Shown piece by piece: positions 33,818 through 45,514 of a stretch of 64,000 bases of DNA. The stretch's first letter is position 1; every line of letters starts with the position of its first letter. The DNA is from Orientallactaga sibirica (Eukaryota > Chordata > Mammalia > Rodentia > Dipodidae). The translations under genes were made by a program, and so were the position numbers. The stretch is taken from NCBI GenBank assembly GCA_036365145.1, contig JAEOAD010000029.1:22987001-23051000 (forward strand). Direction: 5' to 3'. Under the pieces are notes generated by a model that saw only the letters and a list, made by a program, of their open reading frames with translations, made no database searches and was not told where the DNA came from.

Positions 33818-34261
33818 TGCTGGGCCCTAAGAGGCCCCGGTGTGAGGCCTAGTGGTTCTGAGCCCAGCTAGAATTTAGCGACCTGTCCTTGGCCTTCTCC
33901 CGCTTGTGAGGCCTAGTGGAACTTCCTGAGCCTGACTAGAGTTTAACGACCTGTCCTTGGAGTGACTCAGCACCTAAGCCGAAACTGCCTCTGCCCAGCT
34001 ACTGCTGATGTGGTGAAATAATATTGGCCTTTATACCTTTCTCTCATCCTTTTTCCCACCCTCAAAATATATAAACACTTTCCCATGACAATAAACCGAG
34101 TTTTCTGCCCTTGACAGACTCCCAGCTCAATGTGGTTTTTTTCTCCGGTGTTTTGGGGAAAGGTTTGAGCTGCGACACCCACCTTCCCGCTCAGCCTCAA
34201 GAGAAGCGGCTGGCCCGACTCTCTCTCTTCCGCTCTACCTGCCGGTAGAGGGAAACCCACA
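33818..34261 (+). mobile_element. ERV LTR with tandem U3 repeat
   Basis: About 444 bp with LTR anatomy. Two imperfect direct repeats beginning GTGAGGCCTAGTGG and ending GACCTGTCCTTGG (33840-33892 and 33905-33960) look like a duplicated enhancer. A TATA-like AAAATATATAAACAC lies near 34065, a polyadenylation signal (ACAATAAACC) near 34090, and a GC-rich U5-like part ends in CCCACA. It is GC-richer than its neighbours. The class is uncertain; a class II (ERVK-like) origin is possible. Confidence 0.7.
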
Positions 34262-34314
34262 GACTGGTGCCCCGTGTGAGGAAACAGAACTATCTGTTGG
34301 GGGAAGAAACCGGC
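34262..34314 (+). mobile_element. Primer-binding-site-like sequence and short ERV leader
   Basis: Three bases after the LTR end, TGGTGCCCCGTGTGAGG resembles a retroviral primer binding site (TGG start, CCCC core, GTG-rich right half), which supports the LTR call. Only about 45 further leader bases follow. The 12-base string AAAGAACAAAAA lies on both sides of the whole unit (33795-33806 and 34315-34326). Confidence 0.55.
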
Positions 34315-34687
34315 AAAGAACAAAAAAAAAGAGCATTAAATCATCTCTCCAAAGAACATCACTCTTTTTGAAGACTGACAGGAGGCATACAGAGACAGAT
34401 AATATATGCTGGGCTATAGAACAAACTTGAGCATTTTAAATATAAAATTAGCCAAATCACAATGGCATTAAAGAGAAAAAAAATCAACAAACATATAGTT
34501 TCCAAATACTTGGAAACTGAAAACCAAATAAAATAAAATCTATTCTTTGGTATCTTCCTAGATAAAATCCTAAGAGATATCCAAAACACATTTAACCAAA
34601 TAAAAACAAATATATAACATCTATGCCATAATCTATGGTATGCATATAGTAGTGCTGAGAAAAACTTTAAAAACATACATTTAAAAA

Positions 34688-34885
34688 ATATTTTTTTTTA
34701 TTTATTCATTTGGTAGAGAAGCCACAAGAGAAAGAATTGGCACACCAGAGCCTCTTGTCACTGCTTATGAATTCTAGATACATGAACCACTTTGTGTATC
34801 TGGCTTTACAGGGATACTGGGGATATGAACCCAGGCTAGCAGGCTTTCGAACCAAGCGCCTTTAACTGTTCCATCTCCCCCGCCC
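34688..34885 (-). repeat. Dip SINE
   Basis: Minus strand: TTTATTTATTCATTTGGTAG start, GAGCCTCTTGTCACTGCTTA, ATCTGGCTTTACAGGGATAC, and head GCCTTTAACTGTTCCATCTC. Moderately diverged. Confidence 0.85.
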
Positions 34886-35104
34886 AAGTTACACATTTGA
34901 AGATAGGAAAGTTTCAAATTGATAACCTATACCATCATCTCAAAACCTCATAAAGAAATGACCAAAAATAGAAAATATATAATTATAAAATTTTAAAAAT
35001 TAAGCTAAAATGAGGCACAGTAAAATCAGTGAAATAAAAGCCTGGGACTGATAAAATATTACTGCAAATGACAAATAACATAACAGACATAAATGAGAGC
35101 AGAG

Positions 35105-36148
35105 AGACTTCTGGCTAAGATGGCTGCATAGGAGTCATACTAATGCCAAAAATGTTCATAGGAGAAAAGAAAGTCTCTTCAACAAGAGGGACTGGGAAAA
35201 CTGTATATCTATATGTAGAAAGATGGAAAATAGATTCTTCTCTTCCTCCATGCACAAGAATCAAGTCCAAATGGATCAGGGGCCCTAATATCATACCTGA
35301 AACACTGAAATTGCTAGAGGAAAAGGTAGGGGAGATCCTTCAACACATTGGCATAGGTAATAACCTTCAGAATATAACCCCAATTACTCAGGAAATAAAA
35401 CCACTAATCAACTACTGGGATCTGTGTGCTGGAAAAAGCTATATTTCTTGAAGCCCTATGGGAGACAGAAGTCATCAGCAGTGAAAACTGGGGACACTGG
35501 AAGCCTCAAGTTTGGCCAGACAGGCCAACTGACCAACGGTACAATAGTGGCTTGTCTGCTCTGTGGAAAACCAACTGCTCTCTAATTGGGCTGGAAGTCT
35601 GCTCTATGGAAAGGAATACATGCCTGTATCATTTTCACCAAACTGCCCTAACAGCACTACACTTAATGTTCATATTCATACATTAATGCTACTCTCACTT
35701 TTGGTTAGAGAAGCTTCCCTTTTCAGATGGTAGTGACCACTGGGATGATCCAAAAGGCAACACAGTGCTGAGAAGTAGTGACAGAGGAAGGCTCAGCACT
35801 GAAACATCTCTAATCACACCCTCCAAGGGTCAGGGTCCATTGCAGAAGTGGTGGCAGAAAGAATGTAAGAGCCAAAGGAAGGGTAGCACTCCTTACAATG
35901 CAACTTCCCTGACAGAAATTGGCTTCAATAATCATGACCTCTCAATGCCTAGCTATACCTTCACAAGACCCTCATAGTAGGAGAAAAAGACTATGATATC
36001 AAAAAAAAAGAGAGACTAACAGAGAGAGGGAGGGGATATGATGGAGAGTGGAGTTGTGACGGGGAAAATGTGGGAAGGGAGGGAAAAATGGTTTATTGTC
36101 TATAAGTATAGAAGTTGTCAATAAAAACATTTTAAAAAGAAAAGAAAA
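35105..36148 (+). mobile_element. Short L1 carrying both termini, middle missing
   Basis: Begins with an L1-like 5' terminus (CTTCTGGCTAAGATGGCTGC, 35110-35129), joins at about 35147 directly to a late part of ORF2 (about 35147-35421), then joins again to the 3' UTR (about 35421-36130) and an A-rich tail. AAATGAGAGCAGAGA and AAATGAGAACAGACA flank it (35091 and 36149), a target duplication with two mismatches. So about 1 kb was inserted as one unit lacking about 5 kb of L1. Neither junction has GT/AG bases at the matching position of the 23.8-31 kb copy. Confidence 0.8.
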
Positions 36149-36161
36149 AAATGAGAACAGA

Positions 36162-38034
36162 CAAAAATCAATATCTAAAATGAGATAGGAGTTATTACAA
36201 AACCCTACAAACATCAAATTCAAGAACATTCCTGAGTAAAACTGCAGACACAGGCTTGTTAACTAGAACAATTCCTCCAACAGCATGCAAACACAGCACA
36301 ACCCAGTCAGTGTGACAGACATTTAAACAGCCTGATACTGTTGGAGGCACCAAATACACCATAGAAGACCTGACAAAATCTGTACATCAGCTCTAGCTAT
36401 ATGACATCTTAGAAAACATTTCAGTCAACAAAACAAAATACATTTTTTCAAGTGCATAGAGGGCATTTGTATACAGACAATGTTAATGGATCTCAAAGTG
36501 AAAGAAGTAGATTCAAGATCCTTTCCTTTTCTTTGTAGACAGTGCAACTATTGTTTTGGATACGACTGGATTTTAAGATAGTGTTTCAAATATTATTGAT
36601 AAAATATCAATATGTTTATTAGGTATCATAAACCAAATTCTTAAATTTTATTAACTAAAGCTGATTCTAGAAAGGGGGTAAAATATCATAGAGCTGAATT
36701 TGGGATTTTACAAGAGAACTATTTTTGAAAGTACTACACTAAGCCAAACAAAATCAAAACTCAAATAAACACCAGTGAGTAAGGTCTCCCCACTTACATG
36801 GGCAGCATTTCAGCAGTAATGGCTTTGAGGTAAGTGCGTGGGAGGATGCTATTAGAGTAGTGCTCTCCACTCAGGAATTGGTCATGATCCTCCATTAGTG
36901 TGACCAGAACACTTAAACTGTCATGCTTTCTAGTCACTTAGCAGGAGAATAAGACGCAATAAAACTGATTGTGAGTGATGGAGGCATGAAGTCAAAAGGA
37001 TGCATTGAGTGGATAGGCTCATCATCAAAAGGACCATATCCCAAAAATAGATGAGCTTTGAGATCAATTTAGGGTTCTTACCAATAGTCAGCAGGAAGGA
37101 ATAAGGAGATGTAAGGAGAGATATAGAAGTTGCAAGCCATGATTAGGATAATAAGATCACTGACAATTCAACAGCAATGAGAGGATATCCAAAGAAATAG
37201 TGCCCCAAAACTCATGCAATAGAGAAAACATAGTCAATATTTCTATTTTGAATATTTATTTTATGTCCAACAGAATCATGAGGCACCATGTGTATAAAGT
37301 ATACAAAATTTGCATCATTTAAGAAAACGTGCTCTCCTGAGGATGCGGGTCAGCAGCAGTGGCATGCTGATGTCTGCAGAACATTGAAGTCAGGAAATTA
37401 GATTTGAGGATGCCTTATGCATATATCCCTCTTTTCTTTGAATTTTTACATTTTGAATCCTCTCCAATTTATTCTTTAGCACATTTTTAATGTTATAGTC
37501 AGTTATTTAAAAAAAAATATTTGACATTGATTCTAATCACAGCTGTTGAGTTGGTTTGCACTTGAGCCCTCATGAATAAAGGGACTAATACTGAAAGCAA
37601 GAATGAAAGAGAAACAGATGAGGAGATAGAGGTTCCAAGGTCAGGACAGACACCTGCCACATGAATGTATGTGCATATATATAAGGATAGGTAAGGAAAG
37701 CCAGGTGCTAGGGTTAGGACAAACACCCACCACATGAATGTATGTGCATACCCATCATTTGGGTTTGAAGTAGGGGTCTAAAATATGAACAATTAATTTA
37801 CTCATATTTCAGACAGGATAAATAATGAAATCTGTCTGAAACTCATGCTATTAGCATAAAAACAATGGGGTTAAGAAAATTTTCATAAAATATTCAGTAG
37901 TGAATTGGTCAAGGTCAAAGTTTGCTGAAGAAAGAGAGAACAAAGGTAAGCTTGTAGTATAATGAAGCATCTTTCTACCTCACATGAAGCATTACAATTG
38001 AAGAGTAGAGATATTGGGTTTCAGTGACTTCTTT
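36162..38034. other. No gene; one local duplication
   Basis: Unassigned sequence. 37638-37678 and 37711-37751 are two copies of a unit of about 41 bases containing CACATGAATGTATGTGCATA, spaced about 73 bases apart. Otherwise nothing supportable. Confidence 0.5.
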
Positions 38035-38188
38035 TTCATTGTTGTTGTTTTTCAAGGTAGAGTCTCACTGTAGCCCAGGCTGACTTTTAATTCACTATGT
38101 AGTCTCAGGGTAACCTTGAACTCACAGTGATCCTCCTACCTCTGCCTCCCGAGTGCTGGGATTAAAGGGGTGCACCACCACGCCTGGC
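38035..38188 (-). repeat. B1 SINE with target duplication
   Basis: TTGTTGTTGTTTTTCAAGGT leads into a typical reversed B1 (GCCTCCCGAGTGCTGGGATT, GTGCACCACCACGCCTGGCT). TTTCAGTGACTTCTT before and CTTCAGCGACTTCTT after are the target duplication. Confidence 0.93.
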
Positions 38189-40537
38189 TTCAGCGACTTC
38201 TTATCTTGCAGAGGAAAGGAGGCTAGCTAGCCTAACGTTTTGGCAAGTGAAGAGTCCTAGAGAAGGGAATCTGCTCCCAGCACAAACTTGACGTAAGAAC
38301 TACTGCCCATGACGGGGGAGGGGGAAAGGCAGAAGTAACTGGAATTCTAGATTACTGGATGGATTTTTTAAGACAAGCAAGGCCCACAGAAAGCATTCAT
38401 GAGCAAAAGTTAAATTTCATTTGCATGTAAAATCTCAGCCTGCATAGCCTCCATTCTTTAAAAAGCTTTTGAAGCAGCGTAGTGGCTTGTTATGGTCCAC
38501 ATACTTACTGGAGAACCAAGCAAGCTCCTCTGGAGAATCTGTGCTTCAGTTGTTAAGCCAAGTTTCTCAATAGACTAATTTTAAGAGCTATTGAATGTAA
38601 AATGTCTTCCGTCAGCTCATGTGTTCTGTGTCACTGTCTGAGAAGTTTATGGAAGATTTAGGAGGTGGAGATTTCCTGAGGAGGTAAGTCAGTGGGGAGG
38701 GGGATTTGAGATTTAACAACTCATCCTCACATCCTGTTCTCTGTTCACTGTCTACGACTGAATGTGACTAGTAGGCCTGACATACCCACCCCACCAACCT
38801 TCTGGGCCATGCTAGCATGTATCCCCTTGAAGCTGCAACCTGAAATCAACCTCTTTCCTTCCAAAAGTTGCTACAGTCAAATATTTGTTAACAGCAGCAA
38901 GAAAGTTATTTACCCAAAAACTATGATTTCATCACCCAGAAATCACAATAAAGCTAATGATGTCTTCAAACCTACGATATTTGAAAACAAAAGGGGAAAA
39001 CAAAGGCAAAGATGAACTTGAATATATAAGCTAATTGTTTGCACCTGATAACAAAAATAATGATATAATATATGTAATTTTCAATCTAATGAAGAAAAAT
39101 AAGAAAATATCAAATGAAAGTATGAAAAGAGAAAGAAAAAGAAATCACTGTGAGTGCCAAAAAATTAAAGTCATAGACATAAATCAGAATGTAGTAATAT
39201 ACATGCATTAAAAGTAAAGAGCTGAAACTTTCCAAATCAATTTTTAAGATTGAAATTTTCAAAACAAATGTAAATTGAAACATATGAATGAAATAGTAAA
39301 AACTATGTAAAAAGTTGAAAGAGTGGAAAAAATATATGCTATAGAAGTTATAATCAAATTAAAACTAACATAATTATGATAGATGATGAAAATGTTCAAT
39401 GAAGAAATATTGTTATGGGAAAAGAAAAGTTTTTGTATTTGTACATATTTACCTGGAAAAATAATTTTTCAGTAACAAATTTATGTGTATGTAATCATAA
39501 CACCCAGAGACATCTAAGGCAAAAACTGTACCATTGTAATAAAGAACTTGTCACATACAACTATTATTGACAGAAAAAAAAAGAAAGTTCAGTAATCACA
39601 GCATAAAAATTAAAGACAAACTTAAGATTATGTTTAGTCAGTTCTGGGATGACAAAGTCAAGAGTAGATGTATCTTCATTCTATATGAAACAGTGTAACA
39701 TAATTGAGATGACAAAAATGAACGTATTCAGTAGATGTGATTCCTGGCACCAGGGAAATTGAAGGAGCTGTACTGTTTTAGCATAGGATTATTTCCATCC
39801 CTGTCTCCACTTCAAGGTCACCAGTGCTGCAAGCTACTGGCCTTGTGAACATCTCATACTGACACTTGGAGGTCTGTTTAAAGTGTTTAATCTAGGACAT
39901 GGTCAATAGTTTGCCTCAACTTCAGTTCCTTGGAAAATTTCTATTCTCAAGGATATAGTTGTATTTGATTGGACTCACAGTTACACTCTACAAGAAGCAG
40001 TATTAGCCCCTTAAGGATGGATGGATTAAATTGAAAACTCACAATGTTTTCTAGTATTCAGTATCTGTCCCTATTTCTCTGGTGTGTAAGTCTGATGTGT
40101 AACCATGGTACTCTGCACTCATTAACACTGATGCATCGTGACTGGGAGTGTGAGATTCTGATGAGGGAAGTGGTTGGTGATATGCACTTAATGTCATGTT
40201 CAATTAGGGAGCCTGACAGGTCTCTAGCTAGATCCTCAATTGCATCAGGATAGTAGTATTTTTAAACTATTTCCAGGGAGGTAACTAATGACCACAATTT
40301 ATCAGCTTCAAACTAGACAGATTTATATCTCACCATTCTGTAGATCAAGAGCACAATGGTGTGAACTAATTTCTCTAGTTAGAAGTCAGTGTCTTGGCCA
40401 GTTTGCATTACTGCTGTGAGAAAATGCACTTCAAGTCTCCTCATTTCCTGGGTGGCAGAAGGTTAACCATTTTATCCTTTCTTCTTCAAAGTGAACAATG
40501 ACAGAAAACCTTATACATCAAATCTCTCCAATTCCTT
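38189..40537. other. No feature recognised
   Basis: More than 2 kb, very AT-rich in 39.0-39.7 kb, without named repeats or a coding frame I would defend. A weak old-repeat impression near 40290-40460 could not be assigned. Confidence 0.4.
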
Positions 40538-40788
40538 TTTTTTTTTTTTAATTTTTCTGGAGAGAGACACAGAGAGAGAGGGAGAGGAAGACAGATGGAG
40601 ATGGGTGCGCCAGCAGCCTCTCAGCCACTGTGAATGAAATCCAGATGCGTGTGCCCCCTTGTGGGCAAGTGCAGCATTGCACTGTTGCATCACTTTGCAT
40701 CTGGCTAAACGTGGGACCTGGAGATTGGAACTGACGTTCTTAGGCTTAGCAGGCAGGCGCCTTAACCACTAAGCCATCTCTCCAGCCC
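40538..40788 (-). repeat. Dip-related long SINE
   Basis: Long subfamily without the duplicated unit. TTTTTAATTTTTCTGGAGAG start, GTGTGCCCCCTTGTGGGCAA middle, CCTTAACCACTAAGCCATCT head. CTCCAATTCC flanks both ends (about 40526 and 40788). Confidence 0.93.
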
Positions 40789-40849
40789 TCCAATTCCCTT
40801 TTTGTTTCATCCCTCCTCCCTTTATAGCCAGTAGTAGTCTCATTTTTAA

Positions 40850-41064
40850 AAAAACATATTATTATTTATTTATTTTTAAGCAGAAAGAGATAGAGAGAAG
40901 AGAAACCAACAGAATGGGAATTCCAGGGCTTCCTGTCCCCGCAAATGAACTCCAGATACAATCACCACTTTGTGTATCTGCCTTTATATGGGTACTGAAG
41001 AATTGAATCTGAGTCATTAGGCTTTGCAGGCAAGTACCTTAACCATTGGGCCATTTCTCCAGCT
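40850..41064 (-). repeat. Dip SINE
   Basis: ATTATTTATTTATTTTTAAG, a GA tract, CCAGGGCTTCCTGTCCCCGC, CTTTGTGTATCTGCCTTTAT and head CCTTAACCATTGGGCCATTT. Confidence 0.88.
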
Positions 41065-43026
41065 CCAAAGTTCCATTTTTAGTGACTCCTGTAACCAGTG
41101 TTCCCACAGTACGAAATCAAGCTCATTTTTCCAGCTCAGGGTTTGTAACTTCATAATGTCTTCAGAATCCATTTTGCCATATAAGAGTAGCATACACAGA
41201 AATTCCAAAGATTAGAATGTAAGCATTCTGTTTATTACATATAGATAAAGTTAACATCATTTACCTCAATGATAATGTATTTAACATTCATGTCTAGAGC
41301 TAGCTTTCAAACTAAAACTGCCAAATATTACCATTTTATTTCCTTTCCAACACCTTATGTGCTTCAACCTTTGCAATTCTATAAAAACATTAAAGGAATG
41401 CCACTGGGTTTTGGGGGGTATGAAGAAGGTACTGGGGTAGAAAGATTGAATAATGTATAGATTCTTACTGTGAAATTTATACATTTTTTTAGCCTGCTTA
41501 GGCACTTACTAGGAGAATACATGTATGGTTAAGATGTTTAATGAGTTTATGTGGATTCTCAATTCTATTTCTGTTTTATTTCAGACAGCCTATGTTTTTG
41601 TTTCTTCTGAAAACCAAGTAAAATTGGACTTGAGAGTAAAATTTCAAACTCAAAAACAACAACTGGTGATGATGTGGTTTCTCACTCACGGAAAGAGCAG
41701 ACACCACAAGTCACCCAGCAAACTGAAAGTTGTATTAGTTAACTGGACTTTGATAGTTTTCTTTCATGAAATATTGACTACCTAAATTTATTTATTTCTG
41801 TCATTTATTTTCCTTGTCTAAAAGCTAAGATGTCAGCTATGCCTTGACAATACTAAAGCATTAAATACCTGAAGGGAAAAGATGAGATTTTTTTCTTGAA
41901 GTTTGAAGCAATATGAAAAGCCTAGGGAGATTGAACACTACCTCCTACCTGACCTTAGGCCTCATTGTGTGAATTCTGCCACTTCTAGTACTACCAAGGA
42001 CTTTTTTTTTTTTTTTTTGAGTGCTATGAATTTTAGCACACTGAAGTTAATACATAGGTCATTCTTCATTTGTTATAATTCACCCATTCTCACAACTCAG
42101 TTATGACAGTAAATATTCTTAGCTAATGAGACAAATAAATGTGGAAACCATAAAGCACTGAAGTAATGTGATCAAAATCATACAGGTGGAGTCATAGCTA
42201 GGAAGTGTGAACAGAAACAGTAAATATTGTTTTGGTGATTGCTGCATTAGAATATTGCTGGTTGACTCATTGTCATTGTTAATATCCAGAAGGCACCAAC
42301 ATACAAGCTAATACTTGACTGTGATGTGATTTGCTTGGTTACATAGCACATGACAATACCCAATTTCTACTTTAGATCAAATTTCCTGCCAGTGAATTTG
42401 ATTCTGATATAGGTTAAGGTATTTCTCCTCACACAAGTAAGAATGACTCTCTCTCACAGAGCCTTTTGTTCGATCTTCCTGATGTCACATTTCTCCAATC
42501 ATTGTTTTTGGAGTGATGGAAAGAGAGGGCTTTTCCTCTCTATGGTAGTCTACATGTAAGCTCTCAGTGGTTCAGCATTCCTGAAGTTTCTCCACCCTTT
42601 CAGATTGACTCCATGAGGTTTTTTTTTTTCCTAAGAAACTTGTGCATGTTTGACCACATGAGTCAGAAATATGAGGATGGAAATGTTAAATCATACAGAA
42701 TTTTAATGTCATTTTTTTTCATTTCACATGAGATAGTTGAGAAAAGATAAACATTTTTCCAATGGTGTCTGAACATTTGGTCTTCAGTTGGTGGTGCTAT
42801 CTGGGAAGGTTGTATAACCTTTATAAGATGAAGCCTTCCTGGAGGAAGTAGGTCACTTGGGATGGGTCTCCAGGAGTTGTAGCATGTCCTCACTTCATGT
42901 TTAATCTGTTTCCTAACTGTGGATACAGTATGGCCAGGCACCCACATGCTTCTACAGCTAATCTTTCCTGGTCGCAATGGATGATGCCCCTGGAATTGTA
43001 AGTTGAAATCGACCTTCCTTTTCTTT
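41065..43026. other. No gene supported
   Basis: Unassigned. T runs lie at 42002-42019 and 42618-42629. A plus-strand pyrimidine tract followed by AG at about 41565-41584 resembles a splice acceptor, but the following frame is short and resembles nothing known. Confidence 0.4.
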
Positions 43027-43240
43027 TTTTTAAATTTATTTTTATTTATTTATTAGAGACAGAAAGAGGGAGAGAGACAATGAGCTAGAATGGGCATGCC
43101 AGGGCCTCTAGCCACTGCAAACAAACTCCAGATACATGGACCACCAAGTGCATCTGGCTTACATGGGACCTGGAGAATCGAACCTAGGTCCTTATGCTCC
43201 AAAGGCATGCACCTTAACCGCTAAGCCATCTCTCCAGCCC
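43027..43240 (-). repeat. Dip SINE
   Basis: Near-consensus minus-strand copy: TTTATTTTTATTTATTTATT, GGGCATGCCAGGGCCTCTAG, CATCTGGCTTACATGGGACC, and head ACCTTAACCGCTAAGCCATC. Confidence 0.95.
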
Positions 43241-44072
43241 AACCCTTCATTTCTTAAGCTTCTTCTTGTCAGTTACTTGTTCACAGCCATGAGTACAGTA
43301 ACTAATATACCAACCAAGATCATCACCTAGTTTGTTTCATTAAGAAGTCCTGTGGGATTTCCATTATAAAATGTTTTCTACATGTAAAGCAGAACTGGTA
43401 GAACAATAGCAATCTGGTCTCTCCTATTCAGACCATTACATCACCCATGTAAGAGCATGCTTGCCACAAGGGAATGATCACTCCTTCCTTGATGGAAGAA
43501 AGACTGGTGCTTGAAGGTTATTGCCAAGAGCTTTCAAGACTTTATTGAGAATTCCAGGAAAGCAGAGGTTTCTAGGGAAGATGTTAATCAACAAACATAA
43601 ATTTTCTTTTTAGGCCCCAAACTGATTTTTAATTCTATGAAAGTACGAGTAAGTCAGTTTTTGTTAAAATTTATATGCTCTCTTTTCTTACTGGAATGTA
43701 AAAATGAAGGAGAATCTAGTAATACTAAGGTGTTATTATCTTCCACTCAGTTTGCTTAAGTATTACTAGATAAATCTCAGACTATTTTTTTTCTCTTCTT
43801 CAGAAGAACAAGCAAGTTCCATTGGAAAGATGGTCTCTTTGGCATCCCTATTCAGGCTACTTGGAGCTCTGGAAAGCATGAAACATTATAGTTCGCCAAA
43901 ATCAACACACCTATAGCATACATATTACAATTACAACATATGTTGGCATTTACATTGTTACTTTAAAACAAGTTATAGATTCTATAGAATAATGTTTTCT
44001 TAGAAATTAAACCATAGACTTTAGATTTCATAGATATGAATTGTTTCCTCAGATCTTTTTGAACTAACTTTT
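43241..44072. other. No feature recognised
   Basis: Unassigned sequence between SINEs. Confidence 0.4.
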
Positions 44073-44228
44073 TGTTTTGTTTTGTTTTGTCGAGGTAGGG
44101 TCTCACTCTAGCCCAGGCTGACCTGGAATTCACTATGTAGTCTCAGGGTGGCCTCGAAACTCATCGCAATCCTCCTACCTCTGCCTCCCAAGTGCTGGGA
44201 TTAAAGGCGTGCGCCACCACGCCCTGCC
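44073..44228 (-). repeat. B1 SINE with (TTTTG)n tail
   Basis: GTTTTGTTTTGTTTTGTCGA leads into a near-consensus reversed B1 ending GCGCCACCACGCCCTGCCC. Its target site, TGAACTAACTTTTT-like at about 44059-44072, recurs as TGAAATAACTTTTT at its right edge. Confidence 0.93.
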
Positions 44229-44242
44229 CTTGAAATAACTTT

Positions 44243-44529
44243 TTCTTTTTTTTTATTATTTTTGTGGAGAGAGACACAGAGAGAGAGACAGACAGAGAGA
44301 GAGAGAGATAGAGAGGAAGACAGAAATGAGCGCGCCAGCAGTGTCTCAGCTGCTGCGAATGAAATCCAGATGTGTGCGCCCCCTTATGGTCAAGTGCGGC
44401 ATTGCGCCCTTGCATCACTTTGCATCTGGCTAAACGTGGGACCTGGAGATTGGAACCACTGGAGATTGGAACCAGTGTTTTTAGGCTTAGGAGGCAGGCG
44501 CCTTAACCCGTAAGCCATCTCTCCAGCCC
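44243..44529 (-). repeat. Dip-related long SINE adjoining the B1
   Basis: Long subfamily with the duplicated GGAGATTGGAACC unit (44447-44478). TGAAATAACTTTT occurs before (44229-44242) and after it (44529-44541). The B1 and this SINE therefore used the same target sequence. Confidence 0.93.
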
Positions 44530-44541
44530 TGAAATAACTTT

Positions 44542-45144
44542 TAAAGACTGAGATCTTTATGTTGTCATTTAGAATGTTGTAAAATATCAAACAAGTTTAC
44601 TTTTATTTCCGGCTATAACATAAACACATTACTCCTTTGATTAGCTACAGTGATGGAGCTGGATGTGGGAACCATTTTTCAGTAAAAATTTCAGTCTTAT
44701 TTCTAAGATTTTATCTTTACAGTGATCACTGTTTGTGCCATTCTATCTTCATATTTCCTACCACATCATCTGCCAAAGCTTCCTCTTGTTATCACTGTAT
44801 TACTAGATAACTCATTATCATAATGTTCATTTACTTTAAAATTAAGTTATCTGAGGATGTTAAGTCTATAGAAGGAGCTTTAAAATCTTTTATCCTGTTG
44901 GTGGGCCCCCATTACATAACATAAGGCTCACATATATTTCAAAATGGGAGTAAATGCATGCCAATTACCACAGATTTGGATTTTATGTACAGGTGTATAT
45001 AGTGCATGTACCACTACTATGTTGTGTTAAGTTCTCTAGCACCATATGTGGTCAGTACAACATCAGAACCACCTCTCATATTAACTGTTTCATTTTGATC
45101 ATGCAGTATTTGAAATCCCCATATTTAAGAGGTATGGATATAAA
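44542..45144. other. No feature recognised
   Basis: Unassigned AT-rich sequence. Confidence 0.4.
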
Positions 45145-45149
45145 ACACC

Positions 45150-45509
45150 TGTAGCAGACAACTTCAGGTTCGCTGAGATGAACTTCCAGACCAGGCACAG
45201 TTATGGAAGAAGGGATATTTATTGAAGCTTACAGGTCCAAGGGAAGTTCCATAATGGCAGAAGAAGCTGGCCTGCTTTCACAGCAACAAACACAGAGAGC
45301 AAAACCAAAATCCAAAAAAGCCACACAGCACAGCACACCTCAGGAACTCCAACTACGCACACTTTGCTTATCTCGATTGAAATCTCAGACCCACCGCCAC
45401 ACCTTATGACCCACCCAGTGACACTGACTCCAGCCAGATGGCTGCAGCTGCAAACTACAAACTAATAAAACACTGAATATATTGGGGGACATCTATTCAA
45501 AGTACCACA
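45150..45509 (-). mobile_element. Solo MaLR-type LTR with 5-bp target duplication
   Basis: Minus-strand copy of the LTR family at 12073: it begins TGTGGTACTTTGAATAGATG in sense and ends GAAGTTGTCTGCTACA, with an AATAAATATCCC polyadenylation region. ACACC at 45145-45149 and 45510-45514 is a perfect 5-bp duplication. Confidence 0.93.
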
Positions 45510-45514
45510 ACACC

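Noticed and set aside
35105..35450. Spliced L1 RNA as the origin of the short L1
   Set aside because: The bases at both junctions of the matching intact L1 do not offer GT/AG signals, so I favour template switching or internal deletion.
41565..41785. Splice-acceptor-like pyrimidine tract followed by a short frame
   Set aside because: Such tracts are common by chance. The frame has no recognisable domain and no donor could be chosen with confidence.
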